From: a bacterium HR15
GTDB lineage: Bacteria; Armatimonadota; Fimbriimonadia; Fimbriimonadales; GBS-DC
Direction of reading: 5' to 3'
Length of the DNA stretch: 64,000 bases
Assembly (NCBI GenBank): GCA_002898555.1
Contig: BEHR01000010.1
Location: 17,587 to 81,586, forward strand
The notes beneath the pieces are model-generated. The model had not been told where the DNA came from. It was given only the letters and a program-made list of their open reading frames with translations, and searched no databases. Shown here piece by piece: positions 26,201 through 36,969 of this stretch. Made by a program: the position numbers and the translations under genes. Position 1 is the first letter of the stretch. Each line of letters starts with the position of its first letter.

Positions 26201-27091
26201 ATGGCAGGGAACAAGAATCGGGAGCAGCCAGTGTTTCCAGTGGTGTACGCACCTGCGCTGGATCCCAGCTCGGACGAGCCATTGCGCATTAACGCGCCGC
26301 TGGTGGCGGAATGGCTGATTGAATTTTTGCGTGATGAGGTGCGGCGACGACGCGGATTCGAACGGGTGTTGTTGGGCTTGTCCGGCGGGGTCGATTCGTC
26401 GCTGGTGGCGTTTTTGTGCGCCCGTGCATTCGGGCCAGAAAATGTGTGGGCGTTCATGATGCCCTACAAGACCAGCAGCCCGCAAAGTCTGGAGCATGGG
26501 CAGCTGGTGGTGGATTTGCTGGGCATCCATTCGCGTGTTATCGAAATCACGCCGATGGTAGACCCCTACATCGAGCGTTATGAACCCGACGCAACACCTG
26601 CGCGTATCGGCAACATCTGCGCCCGTATGCGCATGATAGTGCTGTTTGATCAGTCTGCCAAGCTGAATGCGCTCCCCATCGGCACGGGCAACAAAAGCGA
26701 ACGCCTGTTCGGCTATTTCACCTGGCACGCGGACGACTCGCCTCCTGTGAACCCGCTGGGCGACCTGTTCAAGACGCAAGTATGGCAACTGGCACGCTAT
26801 CTGGGTGTGCCGGAGGTGATTGTGGAGAAACCTGCCTCGGCGGATTTAATCGTGGGGCAAACGGACGAGGGTGATTTCGGCATCTCCTATCACAAGGCAG
26901 ACCGCATCCTCTACTTTTTGACCCAGGGTTATTCGCCGGAGCGGCTGATCCAGATGGGCTTTCCGCGCGACGAGGTGATGCTGGTCAAAAACAAGGTGGA
27001 CAGCACGCACTGGAAGCGGCACCTGCCGACCACCGCGATGCTGTCCACCACCGCCATCGGCGAATATTACCTGCGCCCCGTGGATTTTTAA
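26201..27091 (+). CDS. nadE: NH3-dependent NAD+ synthetase
   Basis: The 296-residue enzyme has the ATP pyrophosphatase P-loop LSGGVDSS, the NAD-synthase segment GTGNKSERLFGYFTWHADD, and the flexible-loop KPASADL. There is no glutaminase domain, so it uses ammonia to amidate deamido-NAD. The ATG at 26201 follows AGGAGGGTG by 6 nt; the GTG at 26192 is part of that ribosome site. Confidence 0.94.
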   Translation: MAGNKNREQPVFPVVYAPALDPSSDEPLRINAPLVAEWLIEFLRDEVRRRRGFERVLLGLSGGVDSSLVAFLCARAFGPENVWAFMMPYKTSSPQSLEHGQLVVDLLGIHSRVIEITPMVDPYIERYEPDATPARIGNICARMRMIVLFDQSAKLNALPIGTGNKSERLFGYFTWHADDSPPVNPLGDLFKTQVWQLARYLGVPEVIVEKPASADLIVGQTDEGDFGISYHKADRILYFLTQGYSPERLIQMGFPRDEVMLVKNKVDSTHWKRHLPTTAMLSTTAIGEYYLRPVDF

Positions 27092-27591
27092 CGCGCTCGG
27101 CGACGACGCAGGCAGACTAACAGCCCTGTGCTTAGGGCAAGCAGCGACGCCGGCTCTGGCACGGGGAAAATCTGCCCACGAATCGCACCACTGGCGAACG
27201 TTCGCGTGTGCAGGTTCACATAGTACAGCCCACCCAAAAAGTCCGCCTCTTGCGCCTCCGTCAAGGTGAAGGTGTTGGAGGATGTCCACACGCGGGGATC
27301 GCTACTCGTATTGGTCAAGGGGAAAATGACCGGTCCCGTGGCTCCCACGGCGCCCCTATGAATGTGCCCAAAGAGTAGGTCACTTTCAAAGCCCGACGCG
27401 TTGACCGTGATCTGAAGCATATTCGTGGACTGGTCATAGGTCCCCATCGCCACACCTGTTGCTGGGCTGCTGGTCGGGGGTACTTCCTGGTCCGCTGTCA
27501 GCGTGGTGTGGAATGTCCAGATTTGCGCTCCAGCGCTGAACAATCCCAAAGCGAGCGCGCCCAGTACGACACTCAGTATGCGTCTCATCAT
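27088..27591 (-). CDS. CHRD-domain protein with PEP-CTERM sorting signal
   Basis: The 167-residue protein has a signal peptide (ILSVVLGALALGLFSAGAQ) and a CHRD domain (FHTTLTADQEVPP...LLFGHIHRGA...YYVNLHTRTFASGAIRGQI). The C-terminal PEP-CTERM tail is VPEPASLLALSTGLLVCLRRRR. Such tails are processed by an exosortase, often in organisms that make exopolysaccharide, which fits the gumC-wza operon in the same window. The ATG at 27591 follows GGGAGG. Its stop overlaps that of nadE by 4 bp. Confidence 0.9.
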   Translation of the reverse strand: MMRRILSVVLGALALGLFSAGAQIWTFHTTLTADQEVPPTSSPATGVAMGTYDQSTNMLQITVNASGFESDLLFGHIHRGAVGATGPVIFPLTNTSSDPRVWTSSNTFTLTEAQEADFLGGLYYVNLHTRTFASGAIRGQIFPVPEPASLLALSTGLLVCLRRRRAR

Positions 27592-27688
27592 TTGAACCTC
27601 CCTTCGATTAGGATGGTAAAGAGGGGAACGAATGAAACCCCTAAAAGGTTCCATCGTCACTGGAGCGTCTACAATATAGGCACAGGGA

Positions 27689-29941
27689 ATGGAACGGCAG
27701 CGAGGGACGGTTTTGGTGGTCTCGCTTTTGCTTGGGCTGTGCAAGCTTATCCCATGCACCGCCCAGCAACAGGCACAGCCGCCTGCCAATAGCAAGGAGA
27801 TAATAGAAATCCTGCGCGTGGACGCTCTCACCTGGCAGGCGGATGGCTCTTTACAAGCGGAGCGGATCGAAGCACGCTGGCGCGATTATCTGCTTTCTGG
27901 AGCGCATGCAGAAGGCTCCACCCGTGCCGGCAATTATCTGTTCAGCGGGGGCGTGCGTCTGGAGGGGAACGGCGTTTTGGCACAGGGCGAGCAGCTCCTG
28001 TTGAATGTGCGTCAGCGTCACTGGGAGCTGGGACGCGGTTCCGCCCGCCTGGAGCCGTCGTTTCTGAACAACCGCCTGCTGGACAACCTCTACCTGCGTG
28101 GTGAACAGCTGCGGGGCGATCAGAACATCCTCCACGGCGAACATTTGCAGGCAACTACATGCAATCGGGGGCACCCCCACTATCTATGGGACGCCGAGCG
28201 CATGGAAGCGATCGGGGGCAAACGTGCCATTCTGCGCCATGTGCGCTTCGAGGTGCTGGGGCGCACGCTGTTCACCCTGCCCTATGTGGTGGTACCTCTG
28301 CGCGAAACGGGCGAATCGTCGCCCCTGCCCGAAACAGGTTTCTCGGAAGAGGAAGGACTCTATTTGAAATATGCCGTTGCCTATCTGCTGGCGCGGGAGG
28401 CGGTGGGCAATCTGCGGTTCGACCTGATGCAGCGCAAGGGGTTAGGTATCAATCTGCAGCAACTTTATGCGCGTGGCGCGTTGAATCTCTATTTTTTGCG
28501 TGACCGCACGCTCGGAACCAACAGCCTAACAGGACGGTGGCAGCACCAGCAGTCGCTGGGCAGGCTCCAGACCAGTTGGAGCGCGGATTATCGACGCAAC
28601 AGTTATCTGCTGTTTGCGGATAGTGAGGCACGTGAGCTGCGCACCGACTGGCTGTTGCCCTCGCCCAGTGGTCAGACGCGCATGAGCTTCAGCGAGAGCC
28701 GCAGCCGCACGGGAGCTTTTGAAGGGGTCAACCGCGCGTGGAGCCTGAGTGATACGCGCACCCTCGGACGCTGGCGCTGGAACCTGTCGGGCGACTATCT
28801 GGAAAACGCGACCCTTTCAGGGGGGGCATCACAGGGCAGCTTGCGTCAGTGGAACACGCGCGCCAGCATTAACTACGACCTGTCGGGGGCGAACCTGCAG
28901 CTGGAGTATCAGCGGCTGATGCCGGTGGGCAGTGCGCCCGCGTTCTTTGGCGGGTTGGAGCGTCTGCCGGAGCTGAGCCTGAGTGCGCCCGCACGCTGGT
29001 GGGGTGTGCGCGGGTTGGATGCGAACCTGCGACTGAGCCTGGGGCGTTTTGCCGAGGGCGGCACCTCCCGAATCCGCCGTGAGCGGCTCGGCTTCGAATG
29101 GCAGGGCAACCTCGCCCGGCCCGGCAGGTCAGACTGGTCCAACCTATCTTACCAGCCTAACCAGCCCAGCGACCGCGCACAGCTCCCTACGGGTATCACC
29201 TGGCTTTACAGCTTCCGTCAAACCTTCTACAGCGATAACACCGCGCAATACCTTTTGCAATCCTCGTTGGAGGGGCGCGTGGCACTGAACGGACGTTCCA
29301 GCTTGGCGTTGCGCTGGAACTATCTGCGCCCATATGGCTACTCGCCACTTGGCATGGACAGAGCGGGCACTTATAATCTGCTCAGTGCCGATGTGCGCCT
29401 TTGGCTGGGGAACGGCTGGAACCTGTCCGCTCTTAGTACCTATGACCTGCTGGCGCGTGAGCAGGGGCGCGAAGCGTGGAGTCCCCTTAATCTCCAGTTG
29501 GAGTATCATCCTATGCAGTGGCTGCGCTGGCGCACACAAAGCACTTATGATATGAACCGTGGGCGGTTCACCAGCTTATTGACCGATCTCTTCTGGCAGT
29601 TTGGCGATTCGCGCCTTGCGCTCTCGGCGCGTTATGACCCGCAACGCCATCGGTGGGGCAGCGTATATGCCCGTCTGGACGCGCTCAAATGGGGGCGCGT
29701 GCGTCTCTCCAGTATCCTCCAGTATAATGGCTACTTGAACCGCTTCGAGGGGCGCCACCTGTTAGTGACCTACGACCTGCACTGTGCCGAACTGGAGATT
29801 CGCTTCATTGACAACCCGTTCGGCTTCCGCCGTGATCGCGGTCTGCTGGTCTTTTTGCGACTGAAGGCGTTGCCTTCCATCTCCCGTTTCGGCTACGGTC
29901 AGTTCGGTCAGCCATTAGGCGGGATTGGCAGCGATTTGTAG
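27689..29941 (+). CDS. lptD: LptD/OstA-like outer-membrane LPS-assembly protein
   Basis: The 750-residue protein has a signal peptide (VLVVSLLLGLCKLIPCTA) and an OstA-type N-terminal domain (residues about 45-190: LQAERIEARW, GVRLEGNG, LHGEHLQATTCNRGHPHYLW). About 500 residues of alternating, aromatic-rich beta strands follow, as in a 26-strand barrel. It should insert lipopolysaccharide into the outer membrane. TACAAT at 27670-27675 gives a leader of a few nt. Residues 478-497 (RSDWSNLSYQPNQPS) look low-complexity and may derive from an intergenic repeat. Confidence 0.8.
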   Translation: MERQRGTVLVVSLLLGLCKLIPCTAQQQAQPPANSKEIIEILRVDALTWQADGSLQAERIEARWRDYLLSGAHAEGSTRAGNYLFSGGVRLEGNGVLAQGEQLLLNVRQRHWELGRGSARLEPSFLNNRLLDNLYLRGEQLRGDQNILHGEHLQATTCNRGHPHYLWDAERMEAIGGKRAILRHVRFEVLGRTLFTLPYVVVPLRETGESSPLPETGFSEEEGLYLKYAVAYLLAREAVGNLRFDLMQRKGLGINLQQLYARGALNLYFLRDRTLGTNSLTGRWQHQQSLGRLQTSWSADYRRNSYLLFADSEARELRTDWLLPSPSGQTRMSFSESRSRTGAFEGVNRAWSLSDTRTLGRWRWNLSGDYLENATLSGGASQGSLRQWNTRASINYDLSGANLQLEYQRLMPVGSAPAFFGGLERLPELSLSAPARWWGVRGLDANLRLSLGRFAEGGTSRIRRERLGFEWQGNLARPGRSDWSNLSYQPNQPSDRAQLPTGITWLYSFRQTFYSDNTAQYLLQSSLEGRVALNGRSSLALRWNYLRPYGYSPLGMDRAGTYNLLSADVRLWLGNGWNLSALSTYDLLAREQGREAWSPLNLQLEYHPMQWLRWRTQSTYDMNRGRFTSLLTDLFWQFGDSRLALSARYDPQRHRWGSVYARLDALKWGRVRLSSILQYNGYLNRFEGRHLLVTYDLHCAELEIRFIDNPFGFRRDRGLLVFLRLKALPSISRFGYGQFGQPLGGIGSDL

Positions 29942-29945
29942 GTGG

Positions 29946-29994
29946 TTAGTGAGTGGCGAGTGGAATTTACCCAGTCGCCATTCGCCACTCGCCT

Positions 29995-29996
<2 letters not shown>
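29946..29996. repeat. CACTCGC-type inverted repeat
   Basis: GTGAGTGGCGAGTGGAATTT at the left pairs imperfectly with CGCCATTCGCCACTCGCC at the right, forming a stem around TACCCAG. It lies between the convergent lptD and glyA genes. Related copies: 12958-13020 and 31302-31336. Confidence 0.6.
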
Positions 29997-31272
<1,276 letters not shown>

Positions 31273-31301
31273 GGTCGTCTCCACCGGGAGAATTGTACCT
31301 C

Positions 31302-31336
31302 CTGGGTGAGTAGCGAGTAGAATTTATCCACTCGTC
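31302..31336. repeat. CACTCGC-type repeat
   Basis: GGTGAGTAGCGAGTAGAATT, then TATCCACTCGTC, matches the element at 29946 in order and spacing. It lies upstream of glyA. Confidence 0.5.
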
Positions 31337-31340
31337 AGAA

Positions 31341-33176
31341 TCATGACCTGCGGATGAACACCCACCACTCTACCATCAGGGTCATCAGGGCGAGCAGTGC
31401 CAATGGACGCCACAGCTCGCGCAAGGTGAAAATGCTCGCTTGGGCGGTAACGGTGCGCCCGCCCAGTTGGAGAGCGGAGCGTGGCGCGATATTCGACTCC
31501 TCGCTGTCCAGCAGGTTCGCGGCGAATTTTAGGCGGGTACGCTTGCCCACTACCTCATAAAGCCCTACCTTGGGCGCACTTGGCACAATCACGCTCCCCT
31601 CATTGACGCGCAGAAGTTGGCTCTGCCCGTTGGGCAGTTTGAGGGTGAGCTGCTGCTCCCCAGGATGCGTGGTCAAGGTGAAGGGCGTGCCTGTGCGCAC
31701 GGTGAAACCCGCTTCGGATGCCCGCTCGCTGGTCGCCCAGTGCAGCAGGTTCGCCACAAAAATGGGGAAGCCCGGCTGGAGCGGGAAATCCGATTCGAGC
31801 AGGTTCCAGCCGATGCCGACCCATTTGCGTCCCGCATGCTCGCCCGCGACTATCAGCGGGGTCTGCTGGCTCTCGGCAAGTACCTTCGCCCATGGGGCAG
31901 GTGTGAGCCGTGGCGCGTTATCGATGAGCAAGTTGCCCAGCTCCACATAGCGCAGCAGCGGATGGTCGCGCTCCCATGTTGCCACGCGCGGCACTTTGAT
32001 GGAGCCGCTCAGCTCGGCAATCGGACCCCCTTTGGAGCGGATGACCATCACTGCTCGCGCTTTGACAGGCACCACTGGCGTTCCGTCAAAGATAATGAGT
32101 GCATAAGTGCCACCGCCCACCGTGTTGCCGCGCTCCGATTCAGGCACGGTAGGTGCTTTATCTAACTGCACACTTGGCTCTAGGGCGAGGGCACGTTCCA
32201 AGAAGAAGTTGCCCTCGCCCACGAGCAGCACGCGGATGGTTTGCTCTGTTGTGCCCATTAAGTAGGCTCGGTTGTCGGCAGGCAGCGCGTCATTCAGCAC
32301 CAAGCGCACCTCCAGCGGTTCCCGCGCGTGTTGCAAAGTGAGCGTTTGCCCGACTGCCTGCTTGGGGGGAACCGTGATCTCGCGTGCGTCCACCAGGTCG
32401 CCCCCCGCGTAGAACTCCAGAATGCCCTTCACAGGCTTCTCCCCGAAATGACGCAGCCCAACAAACCACTCGATGCCGCCAGCACGCTCCTGCACATCCA
32501 TCGCGGTGATGGCGACATTCTCGCTGTGCTTGCCAAACGATTCATAGATGAGTTGCGCCTTGCCGGGTGAGAAGTCCGCCACCTCTGGGAACGCTCCATC
32601 GGAGAGCAGCACGATGCGACTGCCTGTGCGGTTCCCCACCAGCGCGGCAGCGAGGCGTAACGCCTCGTCGATATTGCCCCGGGCGTCGCTCAGTTGGAGG
32701 CTGTTCGCGGCATCCAGCAGTTTGCGCTGATCAGAGGTTAGCGAGGCGACCACGCGCACATTCGGACCCGCTTCGATAATGGCGAGTTGCTCGGACGCGC
32801 TCATCTCCCGAATAAGGGTGCGCAATCGGCTGCGAGCGGCTTCGAAGCGTGAAGGTGGCACATCGGTCGCGCCCATACTGGCGGAAGCATCCACAATCAC
32901 CACTGTCTGCCTACCAAGTGCGCCTCGCGCCTGCATCGCGGGACGCGCCAGCGCCAGCAGCAACAGCAGGGCAATGAGCAGCTGAAGAAAAAGCAAGAGG
33001 TTCGGGCGTAGCCGTTGGAAGAGCGTGTTCGCACGCACATCGGTCGTGATGGGGGGCCAGAGAAAGCGCGCTGGTACGCGCACCTCCCGCCGCCGTATCT
33101 TTAACAGATACAGCAAAATGATGAACCCCGCCACTGGCAGGAACCAGAACAGCACCCCCAGCGACTGGAACAGCAT
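31341..33176 (-). CDS. BatA-domain/von Willebrand factor A protein
   Basis: The 611-residue protein begins with a BatA membrane segment (LFWFLPVAGFIILLYLLKIR) followed by a second helix (LLLFLQLLIALLLLLAL). A VWA domain has the MIDAS motif as DASAS (VVIVDASASMGATD). The remaining 400 residues include Ig-like and class-I-glutamine-amidotransferase-like regions, and a terminal membrane helix (LWRPLALLALMTLMVEWWVF). Family members occur with MoxR ATPases, which are not seen here. The ATG at 33176 is chosen because a perfect TATAAT lies 6 nt upstream. Confidence 0.88.
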   Translation of the reverse strand: MLFQSLGVLFWFLPVAGFIILLYLLKIRRREVRVPARFLWPPITTDVRANTLFQRLRPNLLLFLQLLIALLLLLALARPAMQARGALGRQTVVIVDASASMGATDVPPSRFEAARSRLRTLIREMSASEQLAIIEAGPNVRVVASLTSDQRKLLDAANSLQLSDARGNIDEALRLAAALVGNRTGSRIVLLSDGAFPEVADFSPGKAQLIYESFGKHSENVAITAMDVQERAGGIEWFVGLRHFGEKPVKGILEFYAGGDLVDAREITVPPKQAVGQTLTLQHAREPLEVRLVLNDALPADNRAYLMGTTEQTIRVLLVGEGNFFLERALALEPSVQLDKAPTVPESERGNTVGGGTYALIIFDGTPVVPVKARAVMVIRSKGGPIAELSGSIKVPRVATWERDHPLLRYVELGNLLIDNAPRLTPAPWAKVLAESQQTPLIVAGEHAGRKWVGIGWNLLESDFPLQPGFPIFVANLLHWATSERASEAGFTVRTGTPFTLTTHPGEQQLTLKLPNGQSQLLRVNEGSVIVPSAPKVGLYEVVGKRTRLKFAANLLDSEESNIAPRSALQLGGRTVTAQASIFTLRELWRPLALLALMTLMVEWWVFIRRS

Positions 33177-33182
33177 GGCGCG

Positions 33183-33192
33183 ATTATACCCC
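33183..33192 (-). promoter_or_regulatory. Extended -10 GGGGTATAAT, leaderless start of the VWA gene
   Basis: TATAAT (33188-33183 on the minus strand) ends 6 nt before the ATG at 33176. The element overlaps the space right after the pfkB stop, so the VWA gene has its own promoter. Confidence 0.65.
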
Positions 33193-33201
33193 AAGCGTGC
33201 G

Positions 33202-34137
33202 CTACGCCTCTATCCGCTTGATTTTCACCAAAGGCAGCAGTTCCAGCACCTGTTCTCGGCGAGCGATTTCGGCGCCGCTGGTGGTGGCGGTGGCAGCGCC
33301 TGCGGCTGTGCCCCAGCGTAATGCCTCCTCCAGTGAGCCACCCTGTGCCAGAATGTGCAGGATGCCCGCAACCATCGAGTCGCCGCTGCCGATGGTGCTG
33401 CGCACATGCACCGGGGGCGGAATGGCACGGAAGGCGCCCTCGCGGGAGACCACATCGGCGCCGCGTGCCCCGCGCGAGATAATCACATAGCGGATGCCCC
33501 GTTCATGCAGTTCGCGCGCGGCGGCAAAACAGTCGGTATCGCCTCGCAAGGCGCGTCCCAATAATCGCTCCGCTTCCTGCTCGTTGGGCTTGATTAATTC
33601 GGGCTGGGCACTTAGCGCGGCGAGCATTGGGGGACCGTCGCTATCAACGGCGCAGGGTACCCCTGCCTGATGCGCCCGCTCGATCAGCATGGCGTATGCC
33701 TCGCGGGGCGCACCAGGCGGCAGGCTACCCCCCATCGCCAGCCATGAAGCCTGGGGCAAATAGGTCTCCACTTTCGCCAGCAATGCTTCCCAGTGCCCAG
33801 AGCCGATTTCGGGACCGGGTTCGTTCAGCATCGTGGGCGGTCGTCCCGATATTTCCTCGATGCAGAGATTGCGTCGGGTGGGCTTATCGAGCCAGAGGAA
33901 ATCGTGCGGCACGCCCTCCGCATCCAGCACCGCGCGCACGAACTGCCCCGTTTTGCCACCGAGAAATCCCAGCGCCATCACGGGACTGCCCAAAGCATGG
34001 GCGACCCGCGCCAGATTGATGCCTTTGCCGCCAGCGTCTACCTCCACGCGCAGCACGCGGTTCGTATCATGCAGGCGCAACGCCTCCACAAAAATCGCCT
34101 CATCCACCGACGGGTTCAGCGTTACGGTAAGTATCAT
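33202..34137 (-). CDS. PfkB-family sugar kinase (1-phosphofructokinase/tagatose-6-phosphate kinase type)
   Basis: The 311-residue protein starts MILTVTLNPSVDEAIF, contains DAGGKGINLARVAHALG and the C-terminal TIGSGDSMVAGIL with the catalytic Asp. This is the FruK/LacC branch of the ribokinase fold. No PTS fructose gene is adjacent, so the natural substrate is open. The start lies only 12 nt beyond the tRNA-Arg CCA end and has no evident ribosome site; upstream in-frame codons are the tRNA itself. Confidence 0.87.
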   Translation of the reverse strand: MILTVTLNPSVDEAIFVEALRLHDTNRVLRVEVDAGGKGINLARVAHALGSPVMALGFLGGKTGQFVRAVLDAEGVPHDFLWLDKPTRRNLCIEEISGRPPTMLNEPGPEIGSGHWEALLAKVETYLPQASWLAMGGSLPPGAPREAYAMLIERAHQAGVPCAVDSDGPPMLAALSAQPELIKPNEQEAERLLGRALRGDTDCFAAARELHERGIRYVIISRGARGADVVSREGAFRAIPPPVHVRSTIGSGDSMVAGILHILAQGGSLEEALRWGTAAGAATATTSGAEIARREQVLELLPLVKIKRIEA

Positions 34138-34149
34138 TTGGAAGCCCAG

Positions 34150-34225
34150 TGGCGCCCCCGGCGGGACTCGAACCCACAACCGGCGGCTTAGAAGGCCGCT
34201 GCTCTATCCATTGAGCTACGGGGGC
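34150..34225 (-). tRNA. tRNA-Arg (anticodon TCT)
   Basis: The 76-nt gene has acceptor stem GCCCCCG/CGGGGGC and D arm TAGCTCAATGGATAGAGC. The anticodon stem GCGGC/GCCGC flanks the loop CTTCTAA (anticodon TCT, reading AGA). The T arm carries GGTTCGAGTCC, the discriminator is G, and CCA is encoded. Confidence 0.97.
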
Positions 34226-34234
34226 GCATCATCG

Positions 34235-34240
34235 ATTATA
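34235..34240 (-). promoter_or_regulatory. -10 box TATAAT of tRNA-Arg
   Basis: TATAAT on the minus strand ends 9 nt upstream of the tRNA 5' end. It overlaps the TAA stop of the FecCD permease gene. Confidence 0.5.
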
Positions 34241-35300
34241 CCACCGCCTGCCGATAGTGACGCAGCACCCAGATAAAGAGCGGTGTGCCTATTAGGGCGG
34301 TAATGACCCCGACAGGCAGCTCGGCAGGGCGTGTGAGCGTGCGCGCCACAGTGTCTGCCCAGAGCAGCAACAATCCGCCGCCCAGTGCCGAAAGGGGTAG
34401 CAGCACTCGATGGTCGCCGCCCGCGAGGCGTCGCAGCAGGTGCGGCACCAGCCAGCCCACAAAGCCGATAATGCCCGCCACCGCGACGGCTGCTGCCGTC
34501 ATCAGCGCCCCGGCAAGCAACACAGTCCACTTGAGCCGCTCCACCGGCACGCCGAGGTGGAGCGCAATCTCTTCATCTATCGCATACAGGTTCAGCCCGC
34601 GTGCCTGAGTCATCAGTGCGATACCGCCCAGCACCATTAAAGGCGTCGCGCCCATCACCCGCTGCCAATCGGCGTTCAACAGTCCACCCAGCAGCCAGTA
34701 AAGCACCCGCGCCATATCCTCGCCCGCCAAAAGAAGCAACAGTGTTACCACACCCCATAGGCTCACGCTGACCGCCACGCCCATCAGCAGAAACGAGGTG
34801 AGATGCAGTTGTCCGTTCGTCCGGGAGAGGGTAATCACCATGCTCAGCACGCCCAACCCGCTAACAAACGCGAGCAGCGAGACGCCCAACCCATAGCCTT
34901 TCAGATGCCAGCCGAGCAGGTAGGCCAGCGCCGCGCCGACCGCTGCGCCCGACGAGACGCCCACCACATAAGGGTCCGTCAGCGGATTGCGCAACAGTCC
35001 CTGAAACGCGGCGCCCGTCATGCCCAGAGCACCGCCCACCAACAGCGCAAGCAACACACGCGGCAGACGCAGCTCCCACAAAATCGTGTGCAGCGTGATG
35101 TCAGTGGAGATTCCGAACAGCAAGCGGAACAGCTGGGCAGGAGCAAGCGGTATCGCGCCAATGCTCAGTGCAGCGACCACGCTTAGCACCACCGCGATAA
35201 ACAGTCCGATTCCCAGAAGAAGCGTTGCGCGTCGGGTGTCCATCGGTTTAGAGCCGGATGAGTCGGACATTTCGGGCAAGCGGAACAGGTGTGAGAACAT
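34236..35300 (-). CDS. FecCD/BtuC-family ABC transporter permease
   Basis: The 354-residue protein has about ten membrane helices and the family signatures LRLPRVLLALLVGGALGMTG, FQGLLRNPLTDPYVVGVSSGAAVGA and GIIGFVGWLVPHLLRRL. These permeases import siderophores, haem or cobalamin. No matching ATPase or binding protein is in the window. The ATG at 35300, two bases after the ftsX stop, is preferred; later ATGs at 35270 and 35243 are possible, since the first 20-25 residues are not conserved. Confidence 0.87.
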   Translation of the reverse strand: MFSHLFRLPEMSDSSGSKPMDTRRATLLLGIGLFIAVVLSVVAALSIGAIPLAPAQLFRLLFGISTDITLHTILWELRLPRVLLALLVGGALGMTGAAFQGLLRNPLTDPYVVGVSSGAAVGAALAYLLGWHLKGYGLGVSLLAFVSGLGVLSMVITLSRTNGQLHLTSFLLMGVAVSVSLWGVVTLLLLLAGEDMARVLYWLLGGLLNADWQRVMGATPLMVLGGIALMTQARGLNLYAIDEEIALHLGVPVERLKWTVLLAGALMTAAAVAVAGIIGFVGWLVPHLLRRLAGGDHRVLLPLSALGGGLLLLWADTVARTLTRPAELPVGVITALIGTPLFIWVLRHYRQAVV

Positions 35301-35302
35301 CA

Positions 35303-36181
35303 CTACCCAATTCGAACGAATCGCCGCGCTGCCCACCATGCACACAGCCCGCCCAGCAGCATGCCCAGCGTAGGCAGCCCACCCAACACCAGCGTCGCGG
35401 GCGCGCCCGGCGGCAAATCATTCAAAAAGGGCCATAAGCGCAGCATATAGTCCGACAACAGTCCTGCGCCCATCAGCACCAGCCCCGCTGCCAGCACCCC
35501 ACCCAGTCCACCTTGCACCATCCCCTCCAAAATGAACGGCATCCGAATCGTGCGCAAGGTCGCTCCGACCAACGCCATAATGCGCACCTCCAGTTGTCGT
35601 GCGAAAATGGTGAGCCGTACCGCATTATAGATTAGCACCAGCGCGGACAGAAGCAGCATGCTAACCAGCGAAAGCCCCAGCCAGCGCACCAGCCGCGCAA
35701 CTGCCAGCACCCGCTCCAGCGTGCCGCGCTGGTCCAGCACCTCGTCCACATCGGGATGATTCTGCAAGCGTGCCGCCACTTGGGGCAGCTGCTCAGGTTG
35801 ATCAGTGCGCACGATGAGTTTATCCGGCAGCGGGTTCGGCAGATCCGAGAGATTGACCTCGCTGGCGTATCGCTTTTTTTCCTCTTCCCATGCCTGTTCA
35901 CGCGGCACCAGCTGCACGCTGGCGACGGCGGGCATCGCCTCCACCTGTTTCTGGAGCGCAAGCGTGCGCTCGCGGGGTACCTCGGGCTTCAGAAAGACCT
36001 CCATTTCGAACTGGCGGGGCAACGACTGGGCAATTGCGTCCAGCTTATAGAGCATCATGCCCACGCTGCCCAGCAGGATCAGGGCCACACAGGCGGTGCT
36101 GACCGCTGCCACCTGCAGCATGCCGTGCCTTCGCAAACTCGTTAGCGTCTCACTTAGGATAAAAAACAGGCGATCCAGCAT
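35303..36181 (-). CDS. ftsX: Cell-division permease FtsX
   Basis: The 292-residue protein has one N-terminal membrane helix (VAAVSTACVALILLGSVGMM), a periplasmic domain with VFLKPEVPRE and a set of three C-terminal helices, the FtsX plan. With FtsE it regulates cell-wall amidases during division; an AmiC-type amidase is encoded at 52712-54349. It starts 6 nt after ftsE. Confidence 0.93.
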   Translation of the reverse strand: MLDRLFFILSETLTSLRRHGMLQVAAVSTACVALILLGSVGMMLYKLDAIAQSLPRQFEMEVFLKPEVPRERTLALQKQVEAMPAVASVQLVPREQAWEEEKKRYASEVNLSDLPNPLPDKLIVRTDQPEQLPQVAARLQNHPDVDEVLDQRGTLERVLAVARLVRWLGLSLVSMLLLSALVLIYNAVRLTIFARQLEVRIMALVGATLRTIRMPFILEGMVQGGLGGVLAAGLVLMGAGLLSDYMLRLWPFLNDLPPGAPATLVLGGLPTLGMLLGGLCAWWAARRFVRIG

Positions 36182-36187
36182 GGCGAT

Positions 36188-36928
36188 TCACGACCGATTC
36201 AGGAAGGAGGTCCCAGGAACGATAGCGACAGGGGGATAGAGTTTGTCCAGCTCGGCAGGGTAGCCACCGCGGGGCACATCGCTGATAATCTGCCCGCGAT
36301 CTAAGGCGACCACACGCTTATTTGCCCGGTCCACGATCGAGCGATTATGCGTGGCGACAATGACCGTCGTACCGCGCAGGTTAATCTGCTGCAGTAGCTG
36401 CACAATCTCCCAAGAGGTGTCGGGGTCCAGGTTCGCGGTTGGCTCATCGGCGAGGAGCAGAGGGGGGTTGTTGGCTAAGGCACGGGCGATGGCAACGCGC
36501 TGCGCCTCACCGCCCGAGAGTTGGTGCGGATAGGCGTGCGCTTGAGCGCTCATGCCGACCTGCGCCAGCACTTGTGCCACGCGCCGCCGTACTGCGCTCT
36601 GCGAGTAGCCTATCGCACGCAAGCCGTACGCGATGTTCTCCCATACCGTCTTGCGAGGCAGCAGGGGGTAGTCCTGGGGGATGACACCCATTCGCCGGCG
36701 CAGGAACGGGATGTCACGCTCACGCAGGCGGTTCACCTCCTGCCCATCCACGAACACACGCCCTTCGGTCGGTCGTATCGCGCCGTAAAGCAGCTTCAGC
36801 AAGGTAGACTTCCCTGCACCCGTTGTGCCCACCAAAAACACGAACTCGCCCGGCTCCACCTTCAAGGAGACCCGACGGAGCGCGTATGCCTCCCCATAAA
36901 CCACACTCACACCCAGCAGCTCTACCAT
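36188..36928 (-). CDS. ftsE: Cell-division ATP-binding protein FtsE
   Basis: The 246-residue ABC ATPase has Walker [11 protein letters not shown] loop VIPQDYPLL, signature [15 protein letters not shown], Walker [13 protein letters not shown] and the H loop ATHN. The pairing with ftsX decides the name. It lies downstream of rpsT in the same direction. Confidence 0.94.
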   Translation of the reverse strand: MVELLGVSVVYGEAYALRRVSLKVEPGEFVFLVGTTGAGKSTLLKLLYGAIRPTEGRVFVDGQEVNRLRERDIPFLRRRMGVIPQDYPLLPRKTVWENIAYGLRAIGYSQSAVRRRVAQVLAQVGMSAQAHAYPHQLSGGEAQRVAIARALANNPPLLLADEPTANLDPDTSWEIVQLLQQINLRGTTVIVATHNRSIVDRANKRVVALDRGQIISDVPRGGYPAELDKLYPPVAIVPGTSFLNRS

Positions 36929-36944
36929 AGCGCACCTCTCCCAG

Positions 36945-36969
36945 TAGGGGCGAGGCGAATTCGCCCCTA
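36945..36969. repeat. TAGGGGCGA...TCGCCCCTA palindrome supplying the rpsT stop codon
   Basis: The 9-bp arms (36945-36953 and 36961-36969) flank a 7-nt loop. On the minus strand the first three bases are the TAG stop of rpsT. Confidence 0.85.

Noticed and set aside
33798..34179. Longer pfkB product starting at 34179
   Set aside because: The extra residues would be encoded by the tRNA-Arg gene; the family N terminus begins at 34137.
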